A DNA stretch of 64,000 nt from Actinocorallia sp. API 0066 (GTDB taxonomy: Bacteria; Actinomycetota; Actinomycetes; Streptosporangiales; Streptosporangiaceae). Positions within the stretch are counted from its first letter, which is position 1. Every line of letters starts with the position of its first letter. The stretch is from positions 1 to 64,000 of the forward strand of contig NZ_JAJLQY010000001.1 of NCBI RefSeq assembly GCF_020991275.1. The letters are read 5' to 3'. The notes beneath the pieces are model-generated. The model made no database searches, was not told the DNA's origin, and saw only the letters and a program-made list of their open reading frames with translations. Below, piece by piece: positions 11,384 to 19,327 of this stretch. The translations under genes and the position numbers were made by a program.

Positions 11384-12499
11384 ATGGCGGACGAGCCGAC
11401 ACTGGTCAAATGCCTGATCTGGGACCTCGACAACACACTGTGGGAAGGGACGCTCGTCGAGCAGGACAAGGTCACCCTGACCGACGCCGTCCGGAAGGTG
11501 ATCGTCGGACTCGACGAGCGCGGCATCCTGCAATCGGTCTCCAGCCGCAACGACTTCGACAACGCGTGGAGCCGGCTGGAGGAACTCGGCGTGGCGGAGT
11601 ACTTCGTCGTGCCGAGGATCGGCTGGACGCCGGCCAAGTCCGTCATGGTCAAGGAGATCGCGGACGAACTCTCGTTCGCTTTGGAGACCATCGCCTTCAT
11701 CGACGACATGCCGGCCGAACGCGCCGACGTCTCCTACCACCATCCCGTCGTGCGCTGCTACGAGGCGGAGCGCGCGGCCGAGCTGCTCGAACTGCCCGAG
11801 TTCACCCCCGCGGTGCTGACCGTCGACGGACGGCGGCGCCGCCAGATGTACAAGGCGGCGGCCCGCAGGGAGACCGCGAGGTCCGAGTTCACCGGCCCTG
11901 ACGAGCACTTCCTGCGCACGCTCGGCATCGTCCTCCGGATCGTCCGCGCCACCGAGGAGGAGATCACCCGGGTCGAGGAACTCACGCTGCGCACGAGCCA
12001 GATGAACGCCACCGGCGTGCACTACTCGGACGAGACGCTGCGCGCACTGCTCGCGGACGAGACCCACGAGGTGCTCGTGGCCACGCTCGACGACAAGTTC
12101 GGCGCCTACGGCGCGGTGGGCGTGCTGCTGATCGAGAAGTTCGAGCACGCATGGAACGTCAAACTGCTGGCCACGTCATGCCGTGTGGTCTTCTCCGGCG
12201 CGGGCACGGTACTGCTGCGCTGGCTGGCCGACGCCGCGACGAACGCCGGGGTCCACCTCGTCGCCGACTTCCGCAGGACGGACCGCAACCGGATGGCCGA
12301 GGTCGCCTACAGGTTCGCCGGTTTCCGGTCCGAGGACTGCGCTTGCGCGGCCGGGATCCCGCCGACGTCCGAACCGGGGATCGAGCGGCTGCACCTCGCG
12401 CCCACGCGGCAGGAGCCACCGGGCACGATGACGGTGCACGCCCCCGACCTGGGTTCGCCCGAGGCCGCTGACCTCGTTTGGGGCGTCGCGGAGTCGTGA
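11384..12499 (+). CDS. FkbH-type HAD-family glyceryl transferase/phosphatase (Asm16-like)
   Basis: 371 aa. The HAD motif I is IWDLDNTLWEG near residue 10, followed by VSSRNDFDNAW (motif II region) and FIDDMPAER (motif IV). FkbH proteins take 1,3-bisphosphoglycerate, dephosphorylate it and load glycerate onto the pathway ACP; this is the first step to methoxymalonyl-ACP. A GNAT-like C-terminal half follows. GGGAG precedes the ATG. It is the last gene of the operon, with a hairpin just after its stop. Confidence 0.92.
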   Translation: MADEPTLVKCLIWDLDNTLWEGTLVEQDKVTLTDAVRKVIVGLDERGILQSVSSRNDFDNAWSRLEELGVAEYFVVPRIGWTPAKSVMVKEIADELSFALETIAFIDDMPAERADVSYHHPVVRCYEAERAAELLELPEFTPAVLTVDGRRRRQMYKAAARRETARSEFTGPDEHFLRTLGIVLRIVRATEEEITRVEELTLRTSQMNATGVHYSDETLRALLADETHEVLVATLDDKFGAYGAVGVLLIEKFEHAWNVKLLATSCRVVFSGAGTVLLRWLADAATNAGVHLVADFRRTDRNRMAEVAYRFAGFRSEDCACAAGIPPTSEPGIERLHLAPTRQEPPGTMTVHAPDLGSPEAADLVWGVAES

Positions 12500-12505
12500 A
12501 CCGCG

Positions 12506-12533
12506 CCCGGCCGCCGGGAAGCTGGCGGCCGCG
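12506..12533. terminator. Hairpin between converging genes
   Basis: A perfect 8-bp GC stem (12508-12515 with 12524-12531), extendable with a few mismatches, separates the convergent FkbH-type gene and the class IV aminotransferase. There is no strong T-run. It is probably a bidirectional terminator. Confidence 0.5.
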
Positions 12534-12535
12534 CG

Positions 12536-13315
12536 CTACAACGACTCGCAGGGGGTTTCCGCGTACAGTTCACGCACCTCTTTGAGGACCTCGTGGTCGG
12601 TGCGCCACTCGGTGCGGTCGACGGACAGGACCGGTCGTACGCCGATGCCCGCGTTGGTGACGAACGCGGCCTCCATGTCCGGCAGGTCGGACAGGTTGAC
12701 GGGTTCCGTCGTGGCCGGCCGGTTCAGCCCCTGGTCGATCAACGCCATGGTGACGCCCGGCAGCCACGCGGCCTGCGGCCACACCACCCGCCCTTGGCGC
12801 ACAAAGCCGATGTTCGATGTCGAGGACTCGACGACCACCCCGTCGTCGCCGGTGAACAGCACGTCGTCGAACCCGGCCCGCTGCGCGCGACGCCGGTGCA
12901 GGAGCGCCCCGAACACACTGACGTGTTTGACCGCCGGAATCTCGCGCTGGTACCGCGCGGCCTGAAGCCGCAGAGGCTCCGACACTCCCCGCCCGGCCGG
13001 CCGGGTCGTCACCAGAACACTAGGCTCCGCGTCCGATCCGATCGTCCCAAGGTCGAGAGCCGGGTCGTAGACCGTGACCCGGACCATGACCGGCCCCGGA
13101 TCCCCGCCCAGCGCATGCCGCACATACCGCCTAACAGCGTCGGTATCAAGTTCAACATCAAAGAGCAGCCGACAGTCCCTGACCAACCGCTCCAGATGCA
13201 GGCCGAGCCCCCGCACCGCAAAATCCCGAACCAACATCGACGTAAAATGCCCGTAGTTGGTCAGCGCAAGCACCCTCACCTGATCCGCACCAACAGGAGC
13301 CCCATTCAATTCCAT
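12536..13315 (-). CDS. Class IV aminotransferase-family PLP protein (PabC/branched-chain aminotransferase fold)
   Basis: 259 aa from the ATG at 13315 (MELNGAPV), which has GGGGA just upstream; a TTG at 13381 would add 22 non-conserved residues. Family pattern: LALTNYGHFTSM near the N-terminus, the likely PLP lysine Lys130 in IPAVKHVSVFGAL, and VVESSTSNIGFV, which matches the phosphate-binding loop of fold-type IV enzymes. Members act as amino acid transaminases or aminodeoxychorismate lyases; the exact substrate cannot be read here. It faces the ansamycin operon, so a role in starter or extender supply is possible but unproven. Confidence 0.8.
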   Translation of the reverse strand: MELNGAPVGADQVRVLALTNYGHFTSMLVRDFAVRGLGLHLERLVRDCRLLFDVELDTDAVRRYVRHALGGDPGPVMVRVTVYDPALDLGTIGSDAEPSVLVTTRPAGRGVSEPLRLQAARYQREIPAVKHVSVFGALLHRRRAQRAGFDDVLFTGDDGVVVESSTSNIGFVRQGRVVWPQAAWLPGVTMALIDQGLNRPATTEPVNLSDLPDMEAAFVTNAGIGVRPVLSVDRTEWRTDHEVLKEVRELYAETPCESL

Positions 13316-13453
13316 CAGTCCCCAAACACCCAAGAAACCCAAAGACCACTGATCACCCCCCCATTCTCTCACCCATGTCAACCTCTCAAAAAGCCCCCCA
13401 ACCCATCGCCGACCCCCACCAGCCCAACACCAACGAGCTTCCCCCAGCCGGTC

Positions 13454-13823
13454 TTAGCCGATCACGCGGTATTCGAACCGGGCAAGGCCGAGGACTGCGG
13501 CTGGCGTGTTCCGCCGCCTTCCCACGCCCGACGAGAAGAGCAAAGCCCCGTTCCACGAGGCAACACAGCGACCGCCGTAACGCGTTGTGACTGCGGTCGG
13601 TCTTGGACAGGACGTTGCCGTCGGTCGGTTGAGTGAAGGAGACGATGATGCCGTGGCCAGCGCCTCGGTAGCCGGGGTCGGCCAGGGTGGGCAGGACATG
13701 GCGGCGGGCGGCTTCGATATCGACGGTGTGGCCGGGTTCGACCTGGCCGTCGGCACGCGCCCGGTCGAGGGCGTCGTGCGGATCGGGTGCCTGAGCTTCC
13801 TACCAGGGCGGGGTTCCACGTCT
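13454..13823 (-). pseudogene. IS5-family-like DDE transposase, C-terminal remnant
   Basis: Read on the minus strand, about 13823-13520 encodes EAARRHVLPTLADPGYRGAG, then HNALRRSLCCLVERGFALL, which is the C-terminal pattern of IS5/IS1648-like transposases of actinomycetes. After the GFALLVGR segment the frame is lost. The family's last residues reappear in another frame as LARFEYRVIG followed by TAA at 13456-13454. An upstream in-frame stop and the frameshift show that it is dead. Inverted repeats and the N-terminal half were not found. Confidence 0.7.
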
Positions 13824-14129
13824 CATTTCCGGCCTTCGGCGAACCATCTCGAAACACCCGGAATGCCAACTAACCACCCCAGCAATACCAGCTGACCGAA
13901 CTATTTCGCTGAGATCACCTCAGTGAGATGCGGAGAACGACATCAATCCGCGGATCTTACAGTTGGTGTAGGACCCGTGTCCGGCTCGTCAGATGATGAG
14001 GCCGTGAGCGGGCAGTCCGCGATTCATATCCGCTCGCGGAAGCTTGATCAATTAGCGAGAGTTGGTCAACCGGCGACAAAGGAGATTCTGCGGGTGCCCC
14101 TGCCGGCCAGTTGTGATCGATTGGGGTGA
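13824..14129. other. Intergenic, no convincing gene
   Basis: About 300 bp between the transposase remnant and the coiled-coil orphan. It holds a small palindrome (13909-13923, CTGAG/CTCAG with a 5-nt loop) and a 41-codon plus-strand open stretch (14004-14129) beginning GTG. That stretch has no motif I recognise and is probably a fragment. Confidence 0.4.
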
Positions 14130-15443
14130 TCAGGAGGAGTGGGCCGGAAGGACCAGCAACGTGCCGTCGCTGTGTTTCTCGATCTCGATGACGACGTCGG
14201 TGTGGGGGGTGGAAGTGCTGTGCTCCGGGCTGAGAGAGCGTAGCCGGTAGGCGGTGTCCAGCAGGCTGTCTACCTGCCTTCGCAGCATTCCCACCTTGCT
14301 GGTGAGGCCCTTCGGGGAGCGTAGTCTGAGGCTGGACAGTCGGCGGAGGACGTGCTGCACGCGTTCTTCCAGGGCGTCGATTCGCTGTTGGTCGTCCCGG
14401 AGGCTGCGTGCGAAGTTCTCGAACGGGTTGTCCAGGTCGTTCTGGCTGGCCTCCACGCCTTGGAGGACGACCACGCGGCGTTTGAGGGCGATCGCGAGTG
14501 CCGCCAGTTCAAGGTGTGCGCGGAACTCGCCGCCGGGTTCGGTGACTCCTGGGAATGCGGATTCCAGGTCGGTGATGTCGACGTGGTCGTCCACGAAGGT
14601 GTCGAGTGCGGCCTCCCACTTCTTCACTCGGCGTTCCGCTTGTTGCGTCGCTGTGCTGATCGCGTGGACGGTGGAGTCCAGGCCGAGTGACGCGCCCACT
14701 TTGCCGTGGTCGAGGAGCAGCGCGGTCGCCTTGTCGATGGCGTCCCGGCAGCCGTCGAGTTCGCTGCGCTCGGCCTCCAACTTGTCGTCGTGGAGCTTCT
14801 CCAGGAGTTCGGTGATGTTCTCGATGGCCTTGTGGCGCTGGTGATCGGCGTAGGCGCTGGCACTGACCGCGACAGCCATGAGGACGAGCGGAGCGGCCAC
14901 CGTCATCGCGGCACCCGCCGCGGTCGTGCCGGCGGCGGCTCCGACCGCGGTGCCCGTCGCTCCGGCGGACGCGGCCTCGACCGGCACGAAGGATGCCTTC
15001 GCGGTGACGAGCTTCTTGCCCGTGGTAGCGACAAGGTCGCCGTACGTGCCACCGTTCTTGGACGCCATCGGCTTCAGGAGCCCTTTACCGACCTGTGAAG
15101 CGACCTTCGCGGGGACCACCATGCGGTAGAGGACATCCGGCGAATCCACGATCCTCGCGACAGCGGGCACCTTGTGCGCGCTGGACGCTACGAGACGGGA
15201 GAGCTCCTGGGCCAGCGGGCTCATCGCGTCGAGCGGGAGGCCGCCCGCCCGCTCACGCTTCGCCGGGAGCGGGTGCGCTTCCAGCGTGACCAAGGGAACC
15301 GACGCGAACGCGGCGAGCGCGGAACGGAGCCCGTCCAGGCGCTCGAGTGAGAGAGGTCCCTCGTCGGCGGTTATGGAAGCAGTCGAGCCCTGGGCGGTGG
15401 ACAGGGCCCAAACAGGCACGATCGTGCCGTCTACGTCACTCAT
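14130..15443 (-). CDS. Orphan coiled-coil protein with central Ala/Gly-rich hydrophobic segment
   Basis: 437 aa; I do not recognise the family. An N-terminal region of about 150 residues precedes a small-residue-rich hydrophobic stretch at about 155-200 (GTAVGAAAGTTAAGAA, then VAAPLVLMAVAVSASA), which could form one or two membrane helices. A long charged coiled coil follows (about 205-240 KAIENITELLEKLHDDKLEA region, and again 345-400 with DALEERVQHVLRRL). The tail is short and acidic. GAGGAG stands 4 nt before the ATG at 15443. It is a single gene between element remnants. The layout resembles membrane-acting effectors, but that is only a structural impression. Confidence 0.75.
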   Translation of the reverse strand: MSDVDGTIVPVWALSTAQGSTASITADEGPLSLERLDGLRSALAAFASVPLVTLEAHPLPAKRERAGGLPLDAMSPLAQELSRLVASSAHKVPAVARIVDSPDVLYRMVVPAKVASQVGKGLLKPMASKNGGTYGDLVATTGKKLVTAKASFVPVEAASAGATGTAVGAAAGTTAAGAAMTVAAPLVLMAVAVSASAYADHQRHKAIENITELLEKLHDDKLEAERSELDGCRDAIDKATALLLDHGKVGASLGLDSTVHAISTATQQAERRVKKWEAALDTFVDDHVDITDLESAFPGVTEPGGEFRAHLELAALAIALKRRVVVLQGVEASQNDLDNPFENFARSLRDDQQRIDALEERVQHVLRRLSSLRLRSPKGLTSKVGMLRRQVDSLLDTAYRLRSLSPEHSTSTPHTDVVIEIEKHSDGTLLVLPAHSS

Positions 15444-15757
15444 CGATCTCCTCGGTCAGGCCACACGATATCCGCCTGAGCCGACAAAACCGGTCCTCTT
15501 CGAGAAGCTGGCCGCCATTGTCCGGTCCCCGTCTCGATCGGCGGCCGGCGGCCTGTCGGTCACGCCTCGAACTCGGGGCCCGGCCAGGGGCCCGTCCGAG
15601 TGGCCGCGCCACCCACGGGTGCCTTCAGCCGAGAACCCGACATTCGGACAATCCATCCTGAGAACGCCGGGGCGAATTCGGATTCGATCTAGTTCAGCCA
15701 GGATCCGCAGGCCGCAGATCCACTTCCGCCAGAATCGTCGGCCGTGAACACCTCGGT
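15444..15757. other. Intergenic, no gene seen
   Basis: About 310 bp upstream of the coiled-coil orphan and downstream of the DUF2283 gene. No frame has a start, ribosome site and recognisable product together. It probably contains the promoter of the orphan gene. Base composition changes here from GC-rich (left) to clearly more AT-rich (right). Confidence 0.4.
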
Positions 15758-15997
15758 TTATGGTGCAGATTTCCTTTTTGCAGCAGAGGTGACGACTTCC
15801 GGCGAGGCGATAACCTCAATCCCAATGAGATGACCTGCTGCATCAAAATCAAGAACCACATCCATCTCTCGGCCGGGAACTTCGAGGACACATTGCTCCA
15901 CAGCCTCTCCGTAAGCAATCGGCACACTCCCATCGATCTGAATATAGAAGGCTCCGGTTTCGCTATCCTTTTTTAGGGTACAGGCCCATTCTTCCAC
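15758..15997 (-). CDS. DUF2283 family small protein, possible antitoxin/immunity protein
   Basis: 79 aa from the GTG at 15997, preceded by GGAG at 5 nt spacing; TTG codons at 16042 and 16033 would lengthen it. The core has the DUF2283 pattern: FYIQIDGSVPIAYGEAV, then VVLDFDAAGHLIGIEVI. DUF2283 proteins often accompany small nuclease-like toxins (DUF4258 type). Here the adjoining upstream sequence on the same strand is a toxin-like C-terminus. The gene lies in noticeably AT-richer DNA than its surroundings, consistent with transfer. Confidence 0.7.
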   Translation of the reverse strand: MEEWACTLKKDSETGAFYIQIDGSVPIAYGEAVEQCVLEVPGREMDVVLDFDAAGHLIGIEVIASPEVVTSAAKRKSAP

Positions 15998-16062
15998 TGA
16001 GACTCCAAACTGTCGACAGGAGCCGGAAATCAATCTTGACAATATTATAGATATGAAGAGGC

Positions 16063-16094
16063 AATCCTGCGGCGCCTCCAGGCGCCGCAGGATT
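16063..16094 (-). terminator. Perfect 14-bp hairpin between toxin remnant and DUF2283 gene
   Basis: Arms 16063-16076 and 16081-16094 are perfectly complementary with a TCCA/TGGA loop. On the minus strand it begins inside the stop codon of the toxin-like remnant and is followed by a moderately T-rich run before the DUF2283 start. It would end or attenuate transcription between the two. Confidence 0.6.
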
Positions 16095-16375
16095 CATCGT
16101 TCCTGGTTGCTGTCCACGGAAATTATACGCCCATCTCGATTGAGGACCACCCATGCCTTTTTGCTTCGATACTTCCATGCGTCCGGCCGGTTGCCTCTGG
16201 ACTTACTCCCCCTTTTGGCAACCTGCTCGACGGTATCTTCAGATATGCCCTACTCCCGAATCTGACTACGGGAGTAGTCAGAAATTCGGCCAACTACACG
16301 GTTGGCTCCCTTGTTCGGCACCCCGGCGACCACTATGTATAAGCCCCTGAACAGGGGGAACGTGGTGCGAGCGGC
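16094..16375 (-). pseudogene. Toxin-like C-terminal remnant with internal stop
   Basis: The minus-strand frame reads GVPNKGANRVVGRISDYSRS, QIRE, a TAG at 16252-16250, then GISEDTVEQVAKRGSKSRG, NRPDAWKYRSKKAWVV and LNRDGRIISVDSNQER before TGA. The order, a helix with RGISEDTV-like spacing then a basic stretch and a VVLNRDGRIISV strand pair, resembles small RNase-type (BECR/DUF4258-like) toxin domains. There is no credible start codon and the internal TAG interrupts it. The adjoining DUF2283 gene supports a former toxin-antitoxin pair. Identification rests on pattern only. Confidence 0.4.
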
Positions 16376-16388
16376 TCATATTGTTCCG

Positions 16389-17033
16389 TCAACCACTACT
16401 CGCACACACGCCTACAGAACCTCTCCACCAAAGGGAGCTAGCCCACTCCGTGGGCGTCTTCTGGACCGCCCAGGGGTGTTCCTCGGGACGGGTCTGAGCG
16501 AGTGCGAGTGCGAGGACCACATACCGTCCGAGGGTGGATTTGCCCGCGCCGGGGTCGCCGAGCACAACGGCCTTGCGCGTTTGGCCCAGCGCGTCGAGGA
16601 CGGGGAGTGCGGGACGTTCTCGGTAAGCCTGGCGGGCGGTTTCCAGCTCCGCCCGGTCGATGCCGTCCGGCAGTTTGGCGACGTGGCCGTCGTCCAGAAG
16701 TCGCCGCACCACTTCGCGCGGCAGATCTAGAAGTTCCCGCGGCGGCGGGTTCTCCCTGACCTTCTGTGGGACGAAGACCTTGCCGAGCATCATCACCGGG
16801 TGCTCGCCGCGCTCGGTCAGGGGCGCGAGGATGTCCAGGCCTATCCGCTCGTACCGGAGGCACACCCGACCGAGGTACTCCGCCCTGACGTCGTCGCACG
16901 ACGGCTCTGCTTCGGCCGGAGGCGAAAGAGGCGGCTGCTGGTCTTTGTGGGCGCGCACCATGCTGCGGATGGTCTCCACGACCACGATCAGGACGAGAAC
17001 CCGCGCTCGCCACCGAGACGGCCCAGAGGCCAA
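16389..17033 (-). pseudogene. Membrane-anchored NACHT-type NTPase, truncated
   Basis: The frame opens at a TTG (17033) and gives 214 codons: a hydrophobic helix (RVLVLIVVVETI), a linker, a PREVVRRLLDDGHVAKLPDG segment, and the P-loop VVLGDPGAGKSTLGRYVVLA. It then runs into unrelated sequence and stops about 45 residues after the P-loop. Walker B, the sensors and the C-terminal repeats of NACHT proteins are missing. An ATG in another frame (near 17049, reading MRRFGVGLWAV) looks like the original start, so there is probably also a 5' frameshift. It is a remnant of a STAND-type conflict gene. Confidence 0.65.
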
Positions 17034-17302
17034 CGCCGAAACGCCTCATGTCCGATGCCCCTCCGCTCTCCACGCCGGGAAGCCGCCGCCCCGACGAGCT
17101 GGGCGAGGATGTCCGGACATTCCCGACGGTTGCCGACTATGACGCACAGTAGGGGGCGGGCGTTGCAGATCACCGGAGAATGATCCGAAGACGTCGGCGT
17201 CCGGCTCTCCCGGTGCAAGACGAGCGGCTTCACTCCTCTTCGCCCGCTGGTGTCGGTTACCGTGGTGACGGCCATGACGGGCGTCGCAGAAGGGGGTATC
17301 CG

Positions 17303-17560
17303 GTGACGGCGGAGCAGATCCACGGGTCCGGCCCGGAAGGGCACGACCTCATCCATCTCGGGGGCGAGACGGCCGTCGTCGTCCCGATCGAGGAATACCG
17401 GCGCCTACGTGCCCTGGAGCGCCGTGCCAGCGCCCAGGATCTCGCCGACGCTGAGGACGAGGCCGCGCTCGAAGTATGGAAGGCGCGGGAAGCCGCCGGG
17501 CTGAACGTGTATGTGCCTGCGGACGAGGTTCGGGCTCGGCTGGGGTTGCCGACCGGATGA
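17303..17560 (+). CDS. Type II antitoxin, Phd/YefM-like
   Basis: 85 aa from the GTG at 17303, with AAGGGGG about 8 nt upstream. The N-terminal half has the fold pattern VTAEQIHGSG, then DLIHLGGETAVVVPIEEYRRL, where Phd/YefM proteins bind DNA and dimerise. The acidic helical C-terminus (DLADAEDEAALEVWKAREA) is the usual toxin-wrapping segment. Its stop overlaps the start of the RelE-like gene by 4 nt, the classic antitoxin-first arrangement. Autoregulation by the complex is expected from the family. Confidence 0.82.
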   Translation: MTAEQIHGSGPEGHDLIHLGGETAVVVPIEEYRRLRALERRASAQDLADAEDEAALEVWKAREAAGLNVYVPADEVRARLGLPTG

Positions 17561-17799
17561 CGTCCCGCGCCGTCGTCTACGAGGCCGGGGTGAGCCAGGC
17601 CATGGCCCGTTTCCTGGACGACCCGGCCGGTCTGAGCGCCGCGATGGACGCCATCGACCGGCTCGCCGACGATCCCGCTCCGCCTGACGCTGTCCCCTAC
17701 GGCCCCGAGATCCGCCGCCTTCGTGTCGGCCGCTACCGTGTGCTCTACGAGATCACGTCGGCCGAGATCCGCGTCATCAACGTCGGCCGCACCGCCTGA
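17557..17799 (+). CDS. RelE/ParE superfamily toxin
   Basis: 80 aa starting ATG at 17557, inside the antitoxin stop (ATGA). The sequence has the RelE/ParE core: FLDDPAGLSAAMDAIDRLAD helix, then YGPEIRRLRVGRYRVLYEI and IRVINVGRTA strands. The Arg in RLRVGRYRVLYEI is conserved in the family and contributes to ribosome-dependent mRNA cleavage in RelE. No frameshift is visible, so the pair appears functional. Nearby mobilisation genes are broken, and the toxin-antitoxin pair may be what keeps this region in the chromosome. Confidence 0.85.
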   Translation: MTSRAVVYEAGVSQAMARFLDDPAGLSAAMDAIDRLADDPAPPDAVPYGPEIRRLRVGRYRVLYEITSAEIRVINVGRTA

Positions 17800-17891
17800 C
17801 ATCTCGGTGATGCACGTCACCTAAGACTGTCGGCCCTTCCACGTCACGAGGCACCCTCTTTTCGCCTTCTCTCCTGTGAACGCCCGCTTCC

Positions 17892-18269
17892 ATGTGGAAG
17901 CAGGTGAAGGAGGTGGCTTTGAAAGGGTTCGAGCCTGCTGGACGGGGCAGGCGGGGACATGTCCCGTCGCAGGAGAGCGCGGTCCAGCAAGATGAGGATC
18001 AGGTGCCTGAACCTGAGGGCCGTCCGGTGGTAGCTGCGGAGCGGCGGAGCCGTCTGGAGGGCGGGCGTCGGTACCGGTATTAGGTCAGGCTCTCCGATGA
18101 CGAGCGTGTCCTCGTCGAGCGGGCCGCAAGACAGGCCGGGCTGACGGTGCCGCGGTTGATGGCCGAGTCTGTCCTGTTGGCGGTCTCTGGGCGTCGTCGG
18201 TGCGGGGAGGCGGCTGGATGCCGTTCTCGACCTGCTTGCCGGGCACGTCCAGGGACCGAGGTCGAGTGA
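17892..18269 (+). pseudogene. MobC-like relaxosome accessory gene with premature stop
   Basis: After GGRRYRY and a TAG at 18081-18083, the same frame continues VRLSDDERVLVERAARQAGL, TVPRLMAESVLLAV. This matches the ribbon-helix-helix core of MobC-type proteins of actinobacterial mobilisable elements (pattern RxVRLSDEE...AGLSVPxFLxES). The internal TAG and the position just before a relaxase remnant identify it as a decayed mobilisation gene. Confidence 0.55.
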
Positions 18270-18926
18270 TCAATAAGATCATGCGCCGCGGCAAGTCGGT
18301 GGGTGGGCTGGTCCGCTACCTGTTTGGGCCGGGCGAGGCCAATGAACACCGGGACCAGCGGGTTATCGCGGCCGACGAGTCCCTCGAACTGGCCGACGGG
18401 CGCCGTGCCGGTGGATCGCGGTCCACCACGGTCCGAGTGCCGAGGGCAACACCACATCCACGTTGCGGTCAACCTCGTGCGCGAGGACGGAGAGGTCGCG
18501 TCGCCCGGGTGGGACCGCAAGCAGATGTCGCGGATCTGCGGCGAACTTGAGCGCCGATTCGGCCTGTCGGTGGTGGCGGGCCGGGTGACGGGCGGCATGC
18601 CGAGCATCAGCCGCGCCGAGACCGCCCGAGTGCGCGACGGCCTGCGACCGGAACCTGAACGGCTCACATTGGCCCGTCACGTACGGGCCGCCGCCCTCGT
18701 CGCCGAGCTCACTGCCGGTGGCGCTCTTGTGCGCGCCCGGCGCGCCTCCGGAAGCCGGGCCGTCACCGGCTACGCCGTCGCTCTCCCGCCGCCCGAGGGT
18801 AAGGCCCCGGCGTGGTTCGGCGGCGGCCATCTCGCCCCCGACCTGACCTTGCCCAGACTCCGCGAACGCTGGCTGACGACCTTGCCCGGCCTCGATGTCG
18901 CCGTATGCAAGGACCCGTGGGATTGA
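18266..18926 (+). pseudogene. Relaxase (MobA/VirD2-like), multiply frameshifted
   Basis: Three frames carry successive pieces of one actinobacterial relaxase. From GTG 18266: MRRGKSVGGLVRYLFGPG and NEHRDQRVIAA. From about 18412 in another frame: WIAVHHGPSAEGN. From about 18453 in the third: HHIHVAVNLVREDGEVASPG through VTGYAVAL and APDLTLPRLRERW. HHIH is the metal-binding histidine cluster. The step from EGN to HHIH looks like loss of a single base from an EGNDHIHV-type original. About 40 residues between pieces one and two are missing. It cannot make a working relaxase. Confidence 0.8.
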
Positions 18927-19327
18927 GGAGGTTGCCCACACCGTCACCCTGCTGTCGGGCGTCGAGCCGCACGACAGCAGGGTGTGGCCCGACGCGGCGG
19001 GGGATGTCTCCGCGCTCTACGCCGTCCTGTCCCCTGCGCTACGAGCCGACCAGTCCCGGCCCGTTTGCCCACGCGAGCGACGTACTTGCCCGCGGAGCCC
19101 AGACCAGGCAACGCTCGCGAATTCCCCGTCATCCCTGGCTCCGCACCGCAGGACGGATAGCCCGCATCCACGCTGCGCCCGACCACGACCGCCTGATCAG
19201 CCTCCTTCGCCAACTCTTCCGCCTGGTCTCCCTCATCGATCAGGTTGCCGAAGCACGCCGCGCCACCACCCGAGCCCTCTCCCGCCTGGCCGCGACCGAA
19301 GCCGCCCCCACCACAGCCACGAACTAG
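18925..19327 (+). pseudogene. Remnant of a relaxase-downstream accessory gene
   Basis: Two frames carry its pieces: VAHTVTLLSGVEPHDSRVW followed by DVSALYAVLS, then in another frame HASDVLARGAQTRQRSR and LISLLRQLFRLVSLIDQVAE, ending ATEAAPTTATN. Helical Ala/Arg-rich proteins of this kind follow relaxase genes in actinobacterial elements. I know no defined function. The frame change near 19060 makes it a pseudogene. Confidence 0.4.

Noticed and set aside
14004-14129. A 41-codon plus-strand frame starting GTG
   Set aside because: No ribosome site of quality and no motif; likely a fragment or chance frame.
17910-17940. A left attachment site (tRNA-like GGGTTCGAGCC)
   Set aside because: It matches the T-loop of tRNA-Tyr only over a few bases and lacks the rest of the 3' end; too weak to call.
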